From positions 874,301-938,300 of the forward strand of contig SIJG01000057.1 of NCBI GenBank assembly GCA_023374025.1: a DNA stretch of 64,000 bases, given 5' to 3'. A model generated the notes under the pieces. The model saw only the letters and a program-made list of their open reading frames with translations. It ran no database searches and had not been told where the DNA came from. Of the stretch, positions 59,282-64,000 are shown piece by piece; the first letter of the stretch is position 1, and every line of letters starts with the position of its first letter. A program made the translations under genes and the position numbers. The stretch is from Heterodera schachtii (taxonomy: Eukaryota; Nematoda; Chromadorea; Rhabditida; Heteroderidae).

Positions 59282-60596
59282 GCATTTGCGCGCTTCACTT
59301 CTGTGCCGGCAGTGACGACAGATTTGAGTTGTGCAAATTGTTGGTGGAGAACGGGGCCAATGTCAACCAAATCGATGGCATTGGTCGTGGCGTTACGCCT
59401 TTGCATATTGCCTGCGGCCATGGCGCTTTACAAAATGGTTAGAAAATGAAAATTGCCTTCCGCATCCTATGGATTGGCATATTTAATATTCCATAATTAG
59501 TCGTTGCTTATTCAATCAGTGTCGACGATTTTTTTGGTTCGAGAACGTGGCATTTGCCAAATGTTTTTTTATTATTATTATTTTTTGCGTGGGGTGGGGG
59601 ATTAAAATGATCAAAGTCTGAGACCGGGAATTGCCGGGACTTGAATAAAGGCAAAATTAATTAGGGATTACCAGGCTTAAGTTGTTAACAGATTTTCTTT
59701 AAAAATGATAAAAAATGATGCTATTTATTTGTCCAGTTAAATTTTTTGTGGAACGCGGTGGAGGCGACATTGAAGTTGCCGATTCTGATGGTGATTCAGC
59801 GATTTTTCATGCAGTGATGGAAGAGCAATTCGATGTCGTTCAATATTTGGTTTCCAAAGGAGCGCGCATTGATCAAATCAACCACAAAGGTGGGCATGGA
59901 TTGGATATGACTGATATTGGAAATAGATTTTAAAATTTTTTAATTTTCAAATATGAATTTTCTTTTGACTGGAACCAATGCTGAGTTAGCCCTAAAGCAC
60001 TTTATGAATCTAAACGTCTTTTATAAGTCCAAACGCATTTTATGAGTCCAATCAATTAGCACATATGGTTTTAAACATTAATTTGCTCATGTTCAAACAA
60101 AACCTTAATTGTTGACTATTTCCGTTTATGACTCTCTTTAAATGTTAGCATTCTCTTGTTTTATTATTATTATTATATTATAAAGACTTTTGGTTTTTAA
60201 AAATCAGGGATGTTGCAAAGAGAAAAATAAAAAGCGAAAAAAGCGAAATGCCCAAAAAAAAAGCGAAACTTGCAACATCCCTGCTAAAAATATAGGATTT
60301 GTTTGAACATGGACAAATCTTTGAGGCAAAAGTTATAAGCACCTAACAATCCTTTTTTTCTTGAAAAATGCGAATAAAAATAACTCTCCAAGTTCCTGTT
60401 CCTGGGTTTGTTTTTAAAAGAGGAAGGAATTTGGTGTCCAATTTTCCGCTTGGTGTCCAATTTTCTAGTGCCAAATTTACCGGTCCCCATACCATTTTTT
60501 CCTAAATTTCAAAATTTACTGCATGTACGATGCTTTATATACGCACAGGTCGTTCGCCATTGATTGTTGCGTGTATGGTTGGGCATTTGCAAATTG
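59282..60596 (+). CDS. Ankyrin-repeat protein, partial (three exons visible)
   Basis: Phase-linked exons 59282-59437, 59737-59889 and 60549-60596. They encode ALHFCAGSDDRFELCKLLVE, NGANVNQIDGIGRGVTPLHI, ACGHGALQN, then VKFFVERGGGDIEVADSDGD, SAIFHAVMEEQFDVVQYLVS, KGARIDQINHKG and RSPLIVACMVGHLQI. The pattern (TPLHIACGHG, LLVENGANVN, VQYLVSKGARID) is typical of ankyrin repeats, which mediate protein-protein binding; about three repeats are seen. Neither a start codon exon nor a final exon was found: the last donor ATTG/GTAATT has no acceptor I can assign, and mobile DNA follows. It may be a fragment or have distant exons. Confidence 0.7.
60205..60283. mobile_element. Mini hAT-like element in an ankyrin-gene intron
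   Basis: 79 bp with ends CAGGGATGTTGCAA and TTGCAACATCCCTG; flanking 8-mers TTAAAAAT and CTAAAAAT (7 of 8). The interior is AAAAAGCGAAA words. It is the shortest element in the window. Confidence 0.7.
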
Positions 60597-60599
60597 GTA

Positions 60600-60740
60600 A
60601 TTTAATGTAGGGTTAAGCCCCGAGCCCCCGGGGGGCAAAAAGTCGGGGGCCGGGGACCTCGGGGGGCGACATGTCGGGGGTCGGGTCGGGGGGAAGCTCA
60701 ATTGTCGGGGGTCGGGGACCCCGATCGGGTAGTGATCAAC
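60600..60740. repeat. GC-rich one-ended repeat
   Basis: TAGGGTTAAGCCCCGAGCCC at 60610 followed by GGTCGGGG/GTCGGGGGTCGGG words looks like a hAT-like left end with its sub-terminal repeats. A right end was not found. Confidence 0.4.
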
Positions 60741-60862
60741 GAAATTTTTTAACGAAAAACTCAATTTTTATTTTTAAATTCCCGTAAATCTTCCTTTTTT
60801 TCACTTTAATCATCTGATTTCGTTAGCGCCAGGCAAGAGTGAGTCCAAGCTGGCCTTTAAAC

Positions 60863-60972
60863 CAGGGTTACCCTTGAAAATTTCCCGAAATAAGAACATC
60901 GCTGGTCAAAAATAAGATTTTAGGGTCAAAAATAAGGACAAATCTTACAAATAATGACAAAGGATAACCCTG
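60863..60972. mobile_element. Mini hAT-like element (CAGGGTTACCCTT ends)
   Basis: 110 bp, ends CAGGGTTACCCTT and AAGGATAACCCTG, with perfect 8-bp direct repeats CTTTAAAC (60855-60862, 60973-60980). The interior is AAAATAAGA words. Confidence 0.8.
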
Positions 60973-60980
60973 CTTTAAAC

Positions 60981-62037
60981 CAGGGGCTTCCATTTGTTCT
61001 TATTTATAAGAATTTCTAATTTTGGGGTAGCGACGAAAATTGTTCTGCTTTCTTAAATATATTTATAATTTTTGAAATTTTATGGCATATGTCACTATTT
61101 CAAGAAATTTTAAGGTCTGCCGCAAAATTTTTTGATCTTTTGATCCCGAATTTACTGAAATTTGTCCTTATTTCTAACCTTTTCTTATTTTCAGGCTTCA
61201 CCTAAACTTTTTAAATTTTTTCGGATTAATGTTTTATTTCGCTGGTTGAGAAAAAAAAAACTTTAAAATGGCCATTTTTATGTAAAAAATGCTACAAAAA
61301 CTCCCAATTTTCAATTTTTTTCCGGCGGCATCTTGTCGGTACCGCCGGTTCGCAAAAGCTTATTTGTTCTTAAAAATTTGGCTCAAAATCGCGCAAAAAT
61401 TGGTCATTTTTGGTGAAAATATGTGGGCAAAATGAACTCAAATTTTGAAAAAATGTTGCAAAATGTTCTTATTTTTGACCCTAAAATCTTATTTTTCGGC
61501 CTTGTTGGTGTTCATATTTTGAAAAATTACCGATCGGCACCATGGTTTTGGGAAAACTCGCGAAATAGGTATTTAAATAGGTACAAAAAAAAGCGAAATA
61601 GTTATTAAAAGGTGCAAAAATCCCGAAATTTGTAAAAAATAGGTAAATAAAATTTTTTATTTAACGATTTTTATTGGAAAAAGCAAACAAAGAAGGAAAA
61701 TTTTGGTTCTATTTTTCTTTCTAAGCGAATAATTTAAATATTTTCTTAGAAAATATTGACATTTTAAATTAAAAAATTTGTCAATAAAAAAAAATAAATT
61801 TTGGAGGATAAATTTGAGAAAATTTTCCAATTCTTAGGGGCGTATTTTAAAAAAAAAATTTTGGTCAATTCTTTGGGGTATATTTTTTTGTATTTTTGTT
61901 AAGATTTTTTTGAAAATCCTTAAAATAGTTAACAAAATGGCGAAAAAAATATAAAAATAGGTACCACTTAGGTATTAGGTAGAAAAACTCCCAAATAAGT
62001 ATGAATAGGTATTATAAAAGTCATCGTAGAAGCCCCA
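60981..62037. mobile_element. Possible degraded hAT-like element with one GC hairpin
   Basis: It begins CAGGGGCTTC directly after the previous target repeat and has GAAGCCCC near 62030, but the outermost bases differ and no clean target duplication is seen. The interior has the GC hairpin (61321-61348) and AATAGGTATTTAAATAGGTA words. Confidence 0.35.
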
Positions 62038-62197
62038 AACCAAGTGGAAAATGCTGTTTTCGTGCTTATCTGTGCGTATTTAGTGTACAAAAATTTTAGG
62101 TATTTACCTAAAAAACGAAGCCCTATTTTTTATAATTATATAAAATAAAATGTGTATGTCCTCAGCTGTCTGGTTCTCAAAAGTCGAGTAGTCACTC

Positions 62198-63826
62198 TCA
62201 CATAATTAGACACCATTTTCGCTGTTTCGCCGCTGGTGGAGACAAAGGCCTAAAAATTCGGCGCAATTTGAATTACTTATAACGAAATCAATTGTTTTTT
62301 GGCTATTGTAAAGTAAAGGGGTTTTTTGTTTTGTGGATTTCTTCTGATCAACTACTTTAAGCCCTAGATCGGTTTGTCTCATCAAGAGCTTTATTTGTTA
62401 GATTGACACCTTTTGGGGAATTGGAATTCCTAATCCAAATTTTTTTCAGAAATCGGAATTTCGATGTCCAAAGTTTTTTAGGGAGTCGAATTCCGTGTCA
62501 TCCCCATTTTGCTCACCCGTTGCATCGTTTGGCATCGCAAAGCATAAAGTCGACATAGTTTAAATTGTTCCAATTTCCTTCATTTTCCCACTGAACCGCC
62601 TCCGTATTATCCCCAATTGGATATCGCTTCATTAGCCCTATGATACGCCGTACATCTATTTTTTCTGTCATCAGGGTAAGCTTTTCGTTTGTCCGTTTGT
62701 TCACCAATTCAAATGGCACCAATGGCCTTGACTCAAATAACTCATCAACACCAAAATAAATTTCGTAGTTGGCGGAAGTGGTGGCACGGATAAATTGCTA
62801 ATTGATGGAAAACCGGAAATTAAAGCTTATCAAAATCAGTCTCTTAAAAAATTACGACCCTTTTCCAGTTTAAAGCTCCCGAACATTCCCAATTCTGAAA
62901 ATATTCAAATCAATTCCTAACTAAATTTGAAAAAAGGCAAATTAGAAAAGTTGTTTTTTGACTTTTTTAGTGTTATAGATTCGTGACCAGCGGCCCAATT
63001 TCCAAAGACATAAAAAGCTGGAAAAAGGCCTAAACTATGGCCACACCTCTTTGAAAATGTTGACAAATTCAGTTTTTGACATATAACCACCACAGCAATG
63101 CAATCGCTTCGGTCGGCCATCTTTGCTCAGAGTGTGCAACCATTTGGACAACGCTTGGCCAGCAGTTGCAGTTGGCCCATCATCACAAATTGGATCGGGC
63201 AACAGATAACCGGAATTTATTACACTTAAGTTGTTGAGATCGGTGAGAATTGTCGGCAAAGTTCGGCGACGCAAATTGTCCAAATGATCGCCATCGCGAA
63301 AGTTAAAGAAGCGAATGTTTCGCGCAAAAATGGGCCAAATTTCACAAGCAAAAACATCCCAAATTGGCTGGACATTATTGTTGACGAATGGAGAAAGGCA
63401 ATCATGGAAGCATGAAGGAACCGACAAACATAAATTGGTGGCTTTTTCAAAAATTTGCTGATTGGCACGGAGAAATGCGAGCACAGAATGGTCGGGGTTC
63501 CTGAAAAATGGTGAAAAAGGAGTGATTTTCTTCCCATTATGTTTGATTACTCAATCCGAAGGTTCTTAAAACGAATTTTGTTGGGCAGCGGACGGTCCGG
63601 CAAAGGAAATGGCACCAAATTATTATAATTGGCCAACACACATAATTTCGGCATTCCATTGTCCTTGCGAATAAATATGCGTCGCCAAATTGTCAATTCC
63701 CTTTTGCCATCAAAATGCGCATCCACTAAAACATCGAAACGTGGCGAAATCAGTGCCAATTTGAGGCCGAGTTGGGCATGGTCAAAAAGAGGGAAAATGT
63801 CCATCCAAACGTCGTTGCACACCCAG
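62198..63826 (-). CDS. F-box-like family protein, copy H (first exon unresolved)
   Basis: Minus-strand exons: 63551-63826, 63047-63500, 62517-62797 and 62198-62249, all in matching phase. Exon 2: WVCNDVWMDIFPLFDHAQ, LGLKLALISPRFDVLVDAHF, VPFPLPDRPLPNKIRFKNL. Exon 3: NPDHSVLAFLRANQQIF, WDVFACEIWPIFARNIRF, ALSKWLHTLSKDGRPKRL. Exon 4: VPFELVNKRTNEKLTL, LMKRYPIGDNTEAVQWE, CNG. Tail: GPLSPPAAKQRKWCLIM. Upstream of 63826 the frame stays open through the usual CAG acceptor (QHSMGAEVMNSRPYFACF), a stretch resembling exon 1 of copy E (QQSMGSL), so the exon 1/2 junction is unclear; possible start ATG near 63875. It is the closest relative of fragment I. Confidence 0.7.
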
Positions 63827-64000
63827 CTGAAACAAGCAAAATATGGCCGAGAATTCATTACTTCGGCACCCATCGAATGTTGCAAGCGACGGAACAACAA
63901 AAAAATGCCAATGACATCGCCCTATTCAAGATTTTGAATATATTTCCGCAATTTTTGAAAATTTCTAAGCGAAAAATGGAATAAAAACTAGAGCTCGACC

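Noticed and set aside
1..64000. tRNA, rRNA or full-length transposase genes
   Set aside because: None could be recognised; all delimited mobile elements lack a transposase frame.

Overview
This window looks like nuclear DNA of a nematode, most likely a tylenchid plant parasite of the cyst-nematode type (Heterodera/Globodera or a relative). The evidence is AT-rich non-coding DNA, many short introns ending in TTTTCAG or TTTTAG, a PDE4-type phosphodiesterase with nematode-like sequence, and above all repeated copies of an F-box-like family (WICxDVWxDI..., LGLKxALISPRFD.LVD.HF, VPFELVNERT.EKLTL, CIGPLSPP) that I associate with cyst nematodes. The genus is an inference.

Layout. (1) 1-10.4 kb: a cluster of five F-box-like genes on both strands. 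Two read intact through phase-consistent exons (6130-8348 + and 9036-10394 -). Three are broken by frameshifts (173-1024 +, 1283-2985 +, 3907-5344 -). (2) 10.9-16.2 kb: mostly non-autonomous transposons and (GA)n tracts, with one orphan exon at 12915. (3) 17.3-24.2 kb: two unrecognised multi-exon genes on the + strand; the first has a signal peptide. (4) 24.2-35.9 kb: no secure gene, but diverged repeat copies, GC/CT-rich islands, one possible exon at 28591 and two transposons. (5) 36.3-48.3 kb: a full 21-exon cAMP phosphodiesterase gene (pde-4) with UCR1, UCR2 and catalytic domain; all exon phases close to an 888-residue protein. (6) 50.3-63.8 kb: three more F-box-like copies (50357-50814 - fragment, 53308-56105 + intact, 62198-63826 - with unresolved first exon) and an ankyrin-repeat gene fragment (59282-60596 +).

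The most unusual feature is the mobile DNA. I can delimit about twenty short elements, most with an 8-bp target-site duplication read directly from the sequence. One class is almost perfectly palindromic (foldback), about 270-720 bp. Several of its members share an internal block containing TGGTATCATTCGAAAGC. A second class has hAT-like ends (TAGRG..., CAGGG...). Each member has its own terminal word repeated inside it, yet several unrelated members carry the same core with pairs of a GC hairpin (CCGGCGGCGCCTATCGGCA...). These elements sit in introns of the F-box-like, orphan and pde-4 genes and as nested or adjacent insertions, so the order of events can be read.

No tRNA, rRNA, CRISPR or operon-like bacterial structure was seen. 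Exon models were made by eye from splice sites and reading phase; no alignment or database search was run.
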